Shown here piece by piece: positions 24,629-33,200 of a DNA stretch of 64,000 bases (its first letter is position 1; the number at the start of each line of letters is the position of its first letter). The position numbers and the translations under genes are program-made. Below the pieces are notes generated by a model. It had not been told where the DNA came from and did not search any database. It saw only the letters and a list, made by a program, of their open reading frames with translations. Origin of the DNA: Bdellovibrionales bacterium. Its GTDB lineage: Bacteria > Myxococcota > XYA12-FULL-58-9 > SYDY01. The stretch covers positions 20,058-84,057 of the forward strand of contig SYDY01000098.1 of the NCBI GenBank assembly GCA_005801425.1. Reading direction: 5' to 3'.

Positions 24629-26629
24629 ATGAATACCACGCGCCGACCTTTTTCAGATCTCGATCGCAAAGCTGTAAATACGATTAGGCTTCTGGCTGTA
24701 GATGCCGTTGAAAAGGCCAATTCCGGCCATCCTGGCTTGCCTTTGGGCGCTGCACCCATGGCTTATGTGCTGTGGTCACGCCATTTGCGCCATAGCGCCA
24801 ATCACGCCCAGTGGCTTGATCGTGATCGCTTTGTCTTGTCACCTGGCCATGGCAGTGCGTTGATCTATAGTTTGTTGCACGTGTTTGGTTACGGCGTCAG
24901 CATTGATGATATGAAGAGTTTTCGGCAATGGGGCAGCAAAACACCAGGACATCCCGAGTTCGGCCATACATCGGGTATTGAAGCGACCACAGGACCCCTC
25001 GGACAGGGGACAGCCAATGTGGTGGGTATGGCGGTGGCAGAGCGCATGCTTTCCCACCGTTTTAATCGCGAGGATCACACGGTTGTCGATCATTTTACCT
25101 ACGCCATCGTTTCCGACGGTGATTTGATGGAAGGCATCAGCCACGAAGCAGCAGCGCTTGCAGGGCATTGGAAACTTGGCAAGTTGATTTATTTGTACGA
25201 TGCCAACGATATCTGCTTGGACGGCCCCACCTGCATGGCCTTTACCGACGACGTGCGCACACGTTACGAAAGTTGCGGTTGGCATGTTTTGCAAGTCAAC
25301 GACGGAAACAATGATCTCGACGCACTCGATGACGCGATCACGCAGGCCAAATTGGAAACGGGGCGGCCCTCGCTGATCATCGTCAAAACGATCATCGCGT
25401 TTGGTGCGCCTAAAAAAGCGGGCACATCAGGGGCCCATGGCGCGCCTCTGGGCGCTGAAGAAGTACGTGGTTTAAAACAAGCCCTAGGGGTGGATCCTGA
25501 TCGTATCTTTGCCGTGGATGATGATGTTGCAGCGCACTTTGCAGCGATACGCCAAGAGGGCGAAGCAGCTTTTGTTGCATGGGAACGCAAACATGCAGCG
25601 TATGCCAAATCCGAACCCGATCTTGCGCGTCAATTGGATGATGTGATGGCGGGCCGGCTTCCCGCCCATTGGGACGCGGCGCTGCCTGTTTGGAAATCGA
25701 CTGAGAAACCCGTGGCAACACGTACAGCATCAGGAAAAATACTCAATGCCATCGCGGCAGCGGTACCCGAGTTTATCGGCGGCGATGCAGATCTTTCATG
25801 CTCTACAAAAACGTCGATCACCGGAGGTGGTTCGTTTGATGGCGTGACCGGTTCGGGTCGTAATATTCATTATGGTGTGCGCGAGCATGCCATGACCGCC
25901 ATTCAAAATGGCATTGCCTATCACGGTGGTGTGCGCGCGTTTACATCCACTTTTTTTGTATTTAGCGATTACATGCGGCCTGCAGTGCGTGTGGCAGCAT
26001 TGTCGAAACTTCCAACGATTTATGTGTGGACCCATGATTCTGTGGCGGTTGGCGAAGATGGTCCAACGCATCAGCCCGTAGAACATTTGATGGCATTGCG
26101 CGTGATGCCAGGTCTCACGCTTTTGCGCCCAGCCGATGCCAATGAAACCCGTGCTGCATGGCGTGTGGCCATGCAAAGCACACACCCTGTGGGTTTGGTG
26201 CTGAGTCGTCAAGATCTACCTATCCTAAAAACAGAAGCCGATGTGGATGCCGGCGTGACCCGCGGTGCTTATGTGGTGGCGCCAGGCGACGATGGAATTA
26301 TTATCGCCACAGGCTCCGAAGTGAGCGTGGCCATGGAAGCGCGAAAACTTCTGGCGGAGCGTGGCATGCATGTTCGCGTGGTGTCTATGCCTTCATGGGA
26401 TCTCTTTGAAGCACAAGACCCTGCCTATCATGAAATCGTTTTGCCATCGGCTATCACGCGTCGTGTCTCTGTTGAAGCGGGTGCAACATTTGGTTGGCAG
26501 CGTTTTGTGGGTGCCAAGGGCCGAATGCTCGGCATCGATCATTTTGGAGCATCTGCACCTGGGGAGATAGTTCTCCTAAAATTTGGGTTCACCGCTGAGC
26601 GCGTGGTATCTCTCCTAGCTGATAATTAG
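24629..26629 (+). CDS. tkt: Transketolase
   Basis: Transketolase moves two-carbon units between sugar phosphates in the pentose phosphate and Calvin-type pathways, using thiamine diphosphate and a divalent metal. The 666-residue product has the whole family architecture: [54 protein letters not shown], the ThDP motif region [13 protein letters not shown]...[10 protein letters not shown], then the pyrimidine domain with [20 protein letters not shown] (catalytic Glu) and [20 protein letters not shown], and a C-terminal domain ([20 protein letters not shown]). ATG 24629 has GAGG 6 bases upstream and matches family starts. A hairpin with T-run follows the stop codon. Confidence 0.97.
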   Translation: MNTTRRPFSDLDRKAVNTIRLLAVDAVEKANSGHPGLPLGAAPMAYVLWSRHLRHSANHAQWLDRDRFVLSPGHGSALIYSLLHVFGYGVSIDDMKSFRQWGSKTPGHPEFGHTSGIEATTGPLGQGTANVVGMAVAERMLSHRFNREDHTVVDHFTYAIVSDGDLMEGISHEAAALAGHWKLGKLIYLYDANDICLDGPTCMAFTDDVRTRYESCGWHVLQVNDGNNDLDALDDAITQAKLETGRPSLIIVKTIIAFGAPKKAGTSGAHGAPLGAEEVRGLKQALGVDPDRIFAVDDDVAAHFAAIRQEGEAAFVAWERKHAAYAKSEPDLARQLDDVMAGRLPAHWDAALPVWKSTEKPVATRTASGKILNAIAAAVPEFIGGDADLSCSTKTSITGGGSFDGVTGSGRNIHYGVREHAMTAIQNGIAYHGGVRAFTSTFFVFSDYMRPAVRVAALSKLPTIYVWTHDSVAVGEDGPTHQPVEHLMALRVMPGLTLLRPADANETRAAWRVAMQSTHPVGLVLSRQDLPILKTEADVDAGVTRGAYVVAPGDDGIIIATGSEVSVAMEARKLLAERGMHVRVVSMPSWDLFEAQDPAYHEIVLPSAITRRVSVEAGATFGWQRFVGAKGRMLGIDHFGASAPGEIVLLKFGFTAERVVSLLADN

Positions 26630-26632
26630 TAT

Positions 26633-26654
26633 TGCCATATTTTATGGCATTTTT
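26633..26654 (+). terminator. Probable intrinsic terminator of tkt
   Basis: TGCCATA (26633-26639), loop TTT, TATGGCA (26643-26649), then TTTTT. The 7-bp stem starts 3 bases after the stop codon. The T-run is short but directly adjoins the stem. Confidence 0.6.
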
Positions 26655-26680
26655 GTTGCCATTTTTTACGGGGGAGTTTC

Positions 26681-27625
26681 ATGAGAAGCATGAGGTGGTA
26701 TCGGTGTACATTGCTAGCGGGTTCTATAGGATTGGCTGCATGTGGGGAAAACGCATCCATGACAGATCTTGTCGATAGTTCGCACTCGGACGGTGCACGC
26801 AGTACGTCAGGGGTGGCGCTGCGCATCGATGTTTTGTCAAATACGGATGTGTCGGGATTTGTTTTTGATGTCACCAGTTGCCCAGGCACGGGGAACGTGA
26901 GCATCACAACGAGGCGGTCGCTTGAAGATCTTGTGATCCCAAGCGCAGGTGGAACGCCGCCAAACAGTATGCTTGATTCAAATTCGCGTCATCTCTTTGC
27001 AGATTATTTTCAAATGCTTGCACCTGGATGTTACGATATCCATGTTACGCCGGTTCGGGACAGTCCAACAGGCAATGTGCCTTCAGCAGATTGCATAGAT
27101 GTAACGGCACGCAATCTTCAAGTAACATCAGGACGCACCACTGAAATTGTATTGATCAGCCAATGTACCGATCATGGCGATCCTGGTGCAATCGATGTGA
27201 TTGTAGCCATCAATCACCCGCCGCGCATTGAGCAGATCGCGTTTGAGAATGGCAAATTTGTGTGCGAAGACGATGCATTTATTGTATGCGCGACTGCGTA
27301 TGACCCTGATGGTGATCCTATCATGTTTGATTTCTTCTCTGATGTGCAAATGGTACAGGTGAGTGAAGGCGCATGCGAATGCACACCACGCGAGGCCCAT
27401 GCTTCGATTACGGCATGTTGGTCGTATCATGAGAGCATTGAGTCAGTGGGGGTGCACTCATGGCATGTCAATGTGTATGATCTGATGGAAAACGGCATGC
27501 GTTTTGAAGATTATCTGCGTTCACCTCCGCCAAGTTCAACCCAGGTGGGCAATCCCAATGCGATCTCTCATGCAAGCATGGAAGGTCCATTTTATGTGGT
27601 CGATCAAGATCACTGCTTGAATTAG
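26681..27625 (+). CDS. Lipoprotein, function unknown
   Basis: The signal MRSMRWYRCTLLAGSIGLAAC has a good lipobox (L-A-A-C), so the mature 293 residues should be lipid-anchored in the envelope. GGGGGAG lies 5 bases before the ATG. The sequence is rich in Asp, Ser and paired cysteines (VTSCPGTGN, APGCYDIHV, CEDDAFIVCATAYDPDGDPIMF, ACECTPREA); the DPDGDP segment resembles the calcium-binding turn of Ig-like/cadherin-type domains, suggesting a beta-sandwich. No family name can be given. It is a single-gene unit, closed by an intrinsic terminator that overlaps its stop codon. Confidence 0.8.
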   Translation: MRSMRWYRCTLLAGSIGLAACGENASMTDLVDSSHSDGARSTSGVALRIDVLSNTDVSGFVFDVTSCPGTGNVSITTRRSLEDLVIPSAGGTPPNSMLDSNSRHLFADYFQMLAPGCYDIHVTPVRDSPTGNVPSADCIDVTARNLQVTSGRTTEIVLISQCTDHGDPGAIDVIVAINHPPRIEQIAFENGKFVCEDDAFIVCATAYDPDGDPIMFDFFSDVQMVQVSEGACECTPREAHASITACWSYHESIESVGVHSWHVNVYDLMENGMRFEDYLRSPPPSSTQVGNPNAISHASMEGPFYVVDQDHCLN

Positions 27626-27641
27626 GATACCCTAATTTTTT
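27620..27641 (+). terminator. Intrinsic terminator overlapping the lipoprotein stop codon
   Basis: AATTAGG (27620-27626), loop ATAC, CCTAATT (27631-27637), followed by TTTT. The stem includes the TAG stop codon (27623-27625), a compact stem-loop/T-run terminator. Confidence 0.7.
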
Positions 27642-27675
27642 GCTCCACCAAGCCTGATCTCTTAAGCTCACCCAT

Positions 27676-28440
27676 ATGCCATCAGAAAATCATGAACGGC
27701 GCATTCTTTTGCCTTTGACACTTTTAATTGCGGCGCTTTGGATCCCCGCGACGGTCGATTATCTGCTGATGCGTTGGATGCTGATTGGGCTTGGCATGGC
27801 GTTTGGCCTGACCATGGCGGTTACCGCTGCGCCGAGCACTTCGTTAACACGCTGGCATGCTGGACTTTTCATTATGTATTTGGTGCATCAATTTGAAGAG
27901 CACGGTGTGGATTTTCTCGGTCGACATTACGCGTTTATCGACGACATCAATAAAACCATGGGTGCCAAACTGGGTTGTGGTGATGCGTTGCTATGCCCTA
28001 TGACACCCTATGCCATCATGATGGTCAATACGTGGGTGGTGTGGCTTCCCATGGTGCTTGCATTGTTTTTGGGTGAACGTCGCGTGGGCATTGGTATCAT
28101 CGCCGCAGGTGTCCCCGCGGTGAATGGACCTGTGCACATTATTTCAAGTATCATTCATCAAGAATACAATCCTGGTGTTGTCACATCCATCATTCTATTT
28201 GTCCCTATTTGCATTGCATATTACCGCATGGTTCAGCCGCTGCTTGAAAATCCCCGACGCATGATCATGTTGAGTGTTTTCTACGGTGTGATTGTGCATG
28301 TGTTGTTGATGGGCCTTGCCAAACCCATTTTGGTGGATCACCGCCTCGATGCGCATTTCTATGGCTTGGCCATGTTTCTTTTAGGATTCTTACCGGTAGT
28401 GATGGGTGCACGTGGAATTACAATTCGCCGCGTCGTGTGA
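27676..28440 (+). CDS. HXXEE domain membrane protein
   Basis: The 254-residue protein has about six membrane helices and the diagnostic HxxEE signature in YLVHQFEEHGVDFLGRHYAF. A second conserved region, AVNGPVHIISSIIHQEYNPGVVTSIILF, matches the second conserved His block (N..H...S......Y.PG..T) of the HXXEE family. The family is annotated only by its motif; the histidines and glutamates lie near the membrane face and suggest a metal site or hydrolase-like activity, but no function is established. The gene overlaps the M18 aminopeptidase gene by 4 bases (GTGA), implying coupled translation. Confidence 0.85.
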   Translation: MPSENHERRILLPLTLLIAALWIPATVDYLLMRWMLIGLGMAFGLTMAVTAAPSTSLTRWHAGLFIMYLVHQFEEHGVDFLGRHYAFIDDINKTMGAKLGCGDALLCPMTPYAIMMVNTWVVWLPMVLALFLGERRVGIGIIAAGVPAVNGPVHIISSIIHQEYNPGVVTSIILFVPICIAYYRMVQPLLENPRRMIMLSVFYGVIVHVLLMGLAKPILVDHRLDAHFYGLAMFLLGFLPVVMGARGITIRRVV

Positions 28441-29735
28441 TATGCGATCTCGTCATGTTGGATGCATCCAAAGCACGAAATGCGGCGCTCGATCTTCTCA
28501 CTTATATTCATCAAAGTCCGACACCTTTTCACTGTGTCTCCGAAACAGCGAAACGTGCACAATCGGCCGGTTTTCTCGGTTTGGATGAAAAATCCGCATG
28601 GAAGCTTGACGATGGTCAGGCGTATTTTGTGACGTGTGACGGTTCTATCATCCTTTGGCGTATGGGAACAGTGCCGGTGGAAAATGCAGGATTGCGCGTG
28701 ATAGGCGCGCATACCGATTCTCCCAACTTGCGTGTGAAACCTGTCATTGACGTGCAACATGCAGGATATGCCCAAGTGGGTGTTGAGCCCTATGGAAGTT
28801 TGTTACTGCATACGTGGCTTGATCGTGAGTTGGGTGTGGCAGGACGTGTGGTGTCGCGTACTGACCAAGGATTGGCTTGTACATTGGTGCGTATTGATCA
28901 ACCCTTGTTTCGCGTGCCATCGCTCGCCATTCACTTGGATCGCAATATTCGCGAGGAGGGCGTTAAACTCAATCCGCAAGATCACATGCAACCAGTCATC
29001 GGTTTGGAAGGCCCCAATAAAAATATGTTGCGGGAAATGGTCGCGGAAGCGGCTGGTGTCGATTCTTCAGCAATTTATGGTTTTGATTTATCGTTGTTCG
29101 ATCTTAATCCACCCTGTTTGGGTGGTGTGGACGAGGCATTTATTTTCAGTGCGCGCCTCGACAATCAAGCGATGTGCCATGCTTCATTGTCAGCGTTGCT
29201 CGCCGCACCCGCATCGGCGCCAACGCACATGGTTTGTTTGTACGATCACGAAGAAGTGGGAAGTGGATCCCATGCGGGGGCGGGCGGAGCATTGGCAGAA
29301 CGTATCATTGAGCGTCTCATGCCGACACCCGAGAAAAAAGCGCGTGTGATAAGTCAAAGTTGGCAACTCTCGGCTGATATGGCCCACGCTGTGCATCCCA
29401 ATTACGAACACCGTCACGAACCTGATCACAGGCCGCGCATGGGCTTCGGACCGGTTGTGAAAATAAATACACAACAACGTTACGCCACATGTGGGCAAGG
29501 TGAAGCCTTGTTTGCCGCGCTGTGTGCCGATGCAGGTACTGTGTGCCAGAGGTTTGTGGTACGCTCCGATTTGCCCTGTGGAAGCACCATAGGGCCTATT
29601 ACGGCGGCGCGCTTGGGGATCCGTACGATTGATGTTGGAAATCCTATGTTGTCGATGCACTCGATCCGTGAGCAAGCGGGGAGTGCCGATCATGGCGTGA
29701 TGATCGATGTCATGACTAGATTTCTCGCATCATGA
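28437..29735 (+). CDS. apeB: M18 family aminopeptidase
   Basis: This is a cytoplasmic di-zinc aminopeptidase of the aspartyl aminopeptidase group. Metal and catalytic motifs appear in order: GAHTDSPNLRVKPV (first zinc His and following Asp), SARLDNQAMCHASL (bridging Asp), YDHEEVGSGSHAGAGG (catalytic Glu pair), DMAHAVHPNYEHRHEPDHRP (Asp ligand and active-site His), and the final SDLPCGSTIGPITAARLGIRTIDVG with MLSMHSIREQAG (last His ligand). 432 residues is the family length. The GTG start 28437 overlaps the HXXEE stop; an ATG at 28455 is an alternative start. Coupling to the HXXEE gene has no known explanation. Confidence 0.95.
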   Translation: MICDLVMLDASKARNAALDLLTYIHQSPTPFHCVSETAKRAQSAGFLGLDEKSAWKLDDGQAYFVTCDGSIILWRMGTVPVENAGLRVIGAHTDSPNLRVKPVIDVQHAGYAQVGVEPYGSLLLHTWLDRELGVAGRVVSRTDQGLACTLVRIDQPLFRVPSLAIHLDRNIREEGVKLNPQDHMQPVIGLEGPNKNMLREMVAEAAGVDSSAIYGFDLSLFDLNPPCLGGVDEAFIFSARLDNQAMCHASLSALLAAPASAPTHMVCLYDHEEVGSGSHAGAGGALAERIIERLMPTPEKKARVISQSWQLSADMAHAVHPNYEHRHEPDHRPRMGFGPVVKINTQQRYATCGQGEALFAALCADAGTVCQRFVVRSDLPCGSTIGPITAARLGIRTIDVGNPMLSMHSIREQAGSADHGVMIDVMTRFLAS

Positions 29736-29779
29736 TTTTGCGCTCGCTTATTTTTACAAAATAGCCTATATGACACCAA

Positions 29780-31495
29780 ATGAAATTGTTTACAGATGCA
29801 TTTTTATGCATTGTTTTTTGTTCTGCGTTGGGTGCATGCCATCCAGGCAATCTCGCATCGGAAGCAATTTCTGACGATGGATCCCACGACTCCGATACCC
29901 TTGTTGATGGCAATCTTTACGACCCAAACACAGCAGACGACAGAGCGAACAACAGCATTGCGTATCTCGGTGGTGCAGGGGGCTGTACGGCCACGTTGAT
30001 CGCACCCCAGGTGTTGCTCACGGCTGGCCATTGCGCACCCGATCCAGACGGTGTTGGTCAAGAATATCTGGTGGGGTTTCCTGCACCGTTGAGCGCTGCA
30101 AAGGACAGTCTCTATCGCGCAACCCATACGCTGGGAAAATATCCTGTTTTTCTCACAGTCGCCCATGAGCGCGTGGCGCATCCCGAATGGAAGGGCTGTG
30201 TTGGGGAGTTTAAATATGTCGATGTGGGTACACAGTTTGCTACACAGTGTGCCGATGGCACTCAGAGTGCCCGTGGTAAGCTGTATCTCGAAGATCTCTG
30301 TGATAGCATGCGCAGCGGAACAAGTGGCAATACGCGCCTTGCGGGTCGTGCAGCGTGCGAAACAAGCGCCAATGGACGTTTGACCGATGACGGTATCACG
30401 TGCGCGTTATTGGGTTTTTCCATCATGCTGCAACCAGTCAACCGCGATGCGTACCGTGGAATAAACGACAAAGCGACATTCGAGGCGACCTACGCCCATG
30501 ATATGCTTGCGCTTCGCAATGCGATTATTCCGAATCGTGATGATTTGGTACATGCTGAGTCGGTGACGTGTTCTATGGGTGATGGATCTATTGCACGTGT
30601 GGGTTACGATATTGCACTTATTAAACTCGATGCCCCGATGCCTTCCGATGTGAACCCAGAGCGCGTTTTGAGCCAATGCAGTGCCGAACGTGTTGTTGCC
30701 AATACGCCTGTTCTTGTGTTTGGTTTTGGTGCAACGGTCACCGATATTCTCTGGCGCTTAAAGTTTCCATCCGAGCTTAATCCTATTGAAGATGAGAAAC
30801 CTTTTGGATTGTATACGGGACTTGGTTTGGTGGATTCGGTGTCGGAACATCTTCTTGCGATCCAAGGTGGACGTTTTTACAACATGCCAGGTCAGTGTCC
30901 GGGTGATTCTGGAAGTCCAGTGATGATGGCTGCATCGGGAGGCAAGCGCCGCGCAATCGCAGGGGTGACGTCAACGTCGCGTGAATTGGATGGATTCTGT
31001 CTTTTAGGTGCCGATTACACACGCGTGCAGACGCACAGTGGTTGGATCAAGAACACCGTCGCAAACTTTCGTGATGCAGCGCTGAAAGAGGATCCAGCAA
31101 ATGCCGCTGCAATTCAACGTGCATTCGCTTTGGATACAGAAGCATGCTGCGGTGATGGGTTTGTTGATTCAGGTGAACGTTGCGATGGCAATTGTCCAAC
31201 ATCTTGTGATGATCATGATATCAAAACAAAAGATGCATTGGTGGATGTTGGAACGTGTCAAGCACGTTGTGTGTACATGACCATCGAATCGGTTCGATCT
31301 GAATCGGATGGATCTGAGTCGGTTGGATCTGGATCGGTCCCCTCCGGAACAGTCATTTCTGAATCGCCCACCTCGGATGGAGGTGGCGGATGCAATACGG
31401 TCGGCAGCAATTCTTTGGGTAGTGTGATTTTTATGATTACATTGTCATCTCTTGTATTGAATGGTCGTCGAGGAAAGATAAAGCACTGTCCATAG
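29780..31495 (+). CDS. Trypsin-like serine protease, lipoprotein with MYXO-CTERM-like tail (copy 1)
   Basis: A lipobox signal (CSALGAC, Cys20) is followed by a chymotrypsin-fold protease: Cys-rich start GGAGGCTATLIAPQVLLTAGHC (His84), GYDIALIKLDAPM (Asp277) and GQCPGDSGSPV (Ser377). His and Asp are 193 residues apart, against about 45 in chymotrypsin, so an extra helical, Cys-containing domain (LEDLCDSMRSG...RDAYRG...DMLALRNAIIP) sits between them. The tail has the repeat CCGDGFVDSGERCDGNCPTSCDDHD, a Ser/Glu-rich linker, then Gly-Cys, a membrane segment and RRGK, like MYXO-CTERM sorting signals. It is the first of four related proteases and a clear tandem paralogue of the next gene. The substrate is unknown. 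Confidence 0.9.
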   Translation: MKLFTDAFLCIVFCSALGACHPGNLASEAISDDGSHDSDTLVDGNLYDPNTADDRANNSIAYLGGAGGCTATLIAPQVLLTAGHCAPDPDGVGQEYLVGFPAPLSAAKDSLYRATHTLGKYPVFLTVAHERVAHPEWKGCVGEFKYVDVGTQFATQCADGTQSARGKLYLEDLCDSMRSGTSGNTRLAGRAACETSANGRLTDDGITCALLGFSIMLQPVNRDAYRGINDKATFEATYAHDMLALRNAIIPNRDDLVHAESVTCSMGDGSIARVGYDIALIKLDAPMPSDVNPERVLSQCSAERVVANTPVLVFGFGATVTDILWRLKFPSELNPIEDEKPFGLYTGLGLVDSVSEHLLAIQGGRFYNMPGQCPGDSGSPVMMAASGGKRRAIAGVTSTSRELDGFCLLGADYTRVQTHSGWIKNTVANFRDAALKEDPANAAAIQRAFALDTEACCGDGFVDSGERCDGNCPTSCDDHDIKTKDALVDVGTCQARCVYMTIESVRSESDGSESVGSGSVPSGTVISESPTSDGGGGCNTVGSNSLGSVIFMITLSSLVLNGRRGKIKHCP

Positions 31496-31517
31496 AAGTA
31501 GAGTACACTCATCTATC

Positions 31518-33197
31518 GTGTGTGCACTCAAAAACGCAGCCTGTGTTGTGTTGCTCTTTGCGCTGGCCGCATGTCAATCCGTGCATGTTGGATCGCAGTC
31601 TCCCTCAAATACGAAAACCACAGATCCCCTTGTCGATGGGGACCTTTTTGATCCCAATGCTGCAACCCAGTCCAATACCAGTATTGCATACATCGAAGGC
31701 GCAGGGGGCTGTACTGCCACATTAATTGCACCGCAGGTATTGCTGACAGCAGGGCATTGCGCGTTGGGATCAGGGTCTTCGGGGAAAACTTTTTTTGTTG
31801 CGTTTCCGGCACCTGTGACCGCGAAGTCAGGAGGTTTCTACAAGGCAACCCATACGATTGAAGACTATCCCGTGTTTGTGACAGCCGCTCACGATGTTGT
31901 GGCACATCCACAATGGATGGGATGTCTTTCTGATTTTAAAGAGACCAATGTGGGTGATGCATTTAATACGCAGTGTGCCGATGGGTTTCAGGAAGCACGT
32001 GGCAAGCCGTATCTCGAAGATCTTTGCGACAGCATGCGAAGTGGAATAACGTCCAATGACCGTTTGGCTGGGCGAGATGCCTGTGAATCCTCTCAGGGAC
32101 ATTTGACCTATGACGGTATGGTATGCGCGCTTCTCGATTTTTCGATCATGTTACAACCGGTGAATCGGGATGCATACCGTGAGAATGCGGTTGAAGCCAC
32201 ATTTAATGCGACCTATGCCAGCGACATGCTTGCGCTTCGAGATGCCATCATTCCAGCGCGCGAAGATGTATTGCATTCGGAGTCTGTGGTGTGTTCAGTG
32301 GACGGCAGTTCTACGTCGCGCGTGGGATTTGATATTGCGCTGATTAAGCTTGATAAACCGATGCCACCCGAAGTGCGACCGGAACGTGTTTTGAATCAAT
32401 GCAGCACGCAGCAAGTTCTTGCAAATACGCCGGTGTTTGTGGCGGGTTTCGGTGCAACAGTCACCGATATCCTTTGGCGCGCAGAATTTCAGTCAGAACT
32501 CAATCCTGTTGAACAAGAAAAACCCTTTGGATTGTATACGGGGACGGGCCTGGTGGACGCAGTCTCAGAGCATCTTCTGGCGATTCAAGGCGGACGCTTT
32601 TACAACATGCCAGGTCAATGCCCAGGTGATTCTGGAGGCCCGGTGATGCTGGATGCTTCGGAAGGCAATCCTCGGGTTGTGATAGGGGTGGCGTCAACGT
32701 CCCGTGAATTGTTTGGCTTTTGTTTGTTGGGTGCAGAGTACACCCGTGTGCAGCCCCACAGTGATTGGATCAAGAACACCGTGGCAAGCTTTCGTGACGC
32801 AGAAATCAAGGCGCACCCAGAGAATGCTTCAGCGATCGCAAGTGCATTTGCCATGGAAATCGACGCATGTTGCGGCGATGGGATGATTAATACAGGTGAG
32901 CTTTGCGATGACGATTGTCCCGTAGGCTGTGACGACGCTGATGACAGCACGCAGGATACACTTTGGGATGGCGGGACCTGTCAGGCGCGTTGTGTCCATG
33001 CCGCAGTCGAAGTGTCGCCTCGATCAGGCGGATCAGACGAATCGGATCAATCAGAAAAGATCGGAAAAGGCTGCAATACGACAGGCAGCAATTCTTTGGG
33101 CTGTGTATGTGTGTTGCCTGCATTGTGTTGGATTGTCCGGTATAGGCGTCGAATAGGCATAATGCCCATTATTTTGGGGATAAATTGGATACAATAA
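31518..33197 (+). CDS. Trypsin-like serine protease, lipoprotein with MYXO-CTERM-like tail (copy 2)
   Basis: This tandem paralogue of copy 1 (long identical blocks such as GGAGGCTATLIAPQVLLTAG and GGRFYNMPGQCPGDSG) begins at a GTG 22 bases after it. The signal ends LFALAAC (Cys19). Triad residues are His80, Asp272 (GFDIALIKLDKPM) and Ser372, again with a 192-residue gap between His and Asp. The C-terminal cysteine repeat (CCGDGMINTGELCDDDCPVGCDDADD) is followed by a Ser/Asp linker and GKGCNTTGSNSLGC, a hydrophobic segment and RYRRR; unlike usual sorting tails it continues for about 15 residues (IGIMPIILGINWIQ). It ends 3 bases before the giant AAA+ gene. Confidence 0.9.
   Translation: MCALKNAACVVLLFALAACQSVHVGSQSPSNTKTTDPLVDGDLFDPNAATQSNTSIAYIEGAGGCTATLIAPQVLLTAGHCALGSGSSGKTFFVAFPAPVTAKSGGFYKATHTIEDYPVFVTAAHDVVAHPQWMGCLSDFKETNVGDAFNTQCADGFQEARGKPYLEDLCDSMRSGITSNDRLAGRDACESSQGHLTYDGMVCALLDFSIMLQPVNRDAYRENAVEATFNATYASDMLALRDAIIPAREDVLHSESVVCSVDGSSTSRVGFDIALIKLDKPMPPEVRPERVLNQCSTQQVLANTPVFVAGFGATVTDILWRAEFQSELNPVEQEKPFGLYTGTGLVDAVSEHLLAIQGGRFYNMPGQCPGDSGGPVMLDASEGNPRVVIGVASTSRELFGFCLLGAEYTRVQPHSDWIKNTVASFRDAEIKAHPENASAIASAFAMEIDACCGDGMINTGELCDDDCPVGCDDADDSTQDTLWDGGTCQARCVHAAVEVSPRSGGSDESDQSEKIGKGCNTTGSNSLGCVCVLPALCWIVRYRRRIGIMPIILGINWIQ
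33190..33195 (+). promoter_or_regulatory. Possible -10 element placing a leaderless start on the giant gene
   Basis: TACAAT lies 5 bases before the ATG at 33201, and no Shine-Dalgarno sequence is present, so transcription could begin at or next to the start codon. No good -35 was found at the usual spacing, and the element overlaps the end of the upstream protease gene. Confidence 0.3.
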
Positions 33198-33200
33198 ATT

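Noticed and set aside
31300..31380. Short direct repeats in the Ser/Glu/Gly linker of protease copy 1 considered as a CRISPR or satellite array
   Set aside because: They are in frame and encode a low-complexity linker (SESDGSESVGSGS); there are no spacers.
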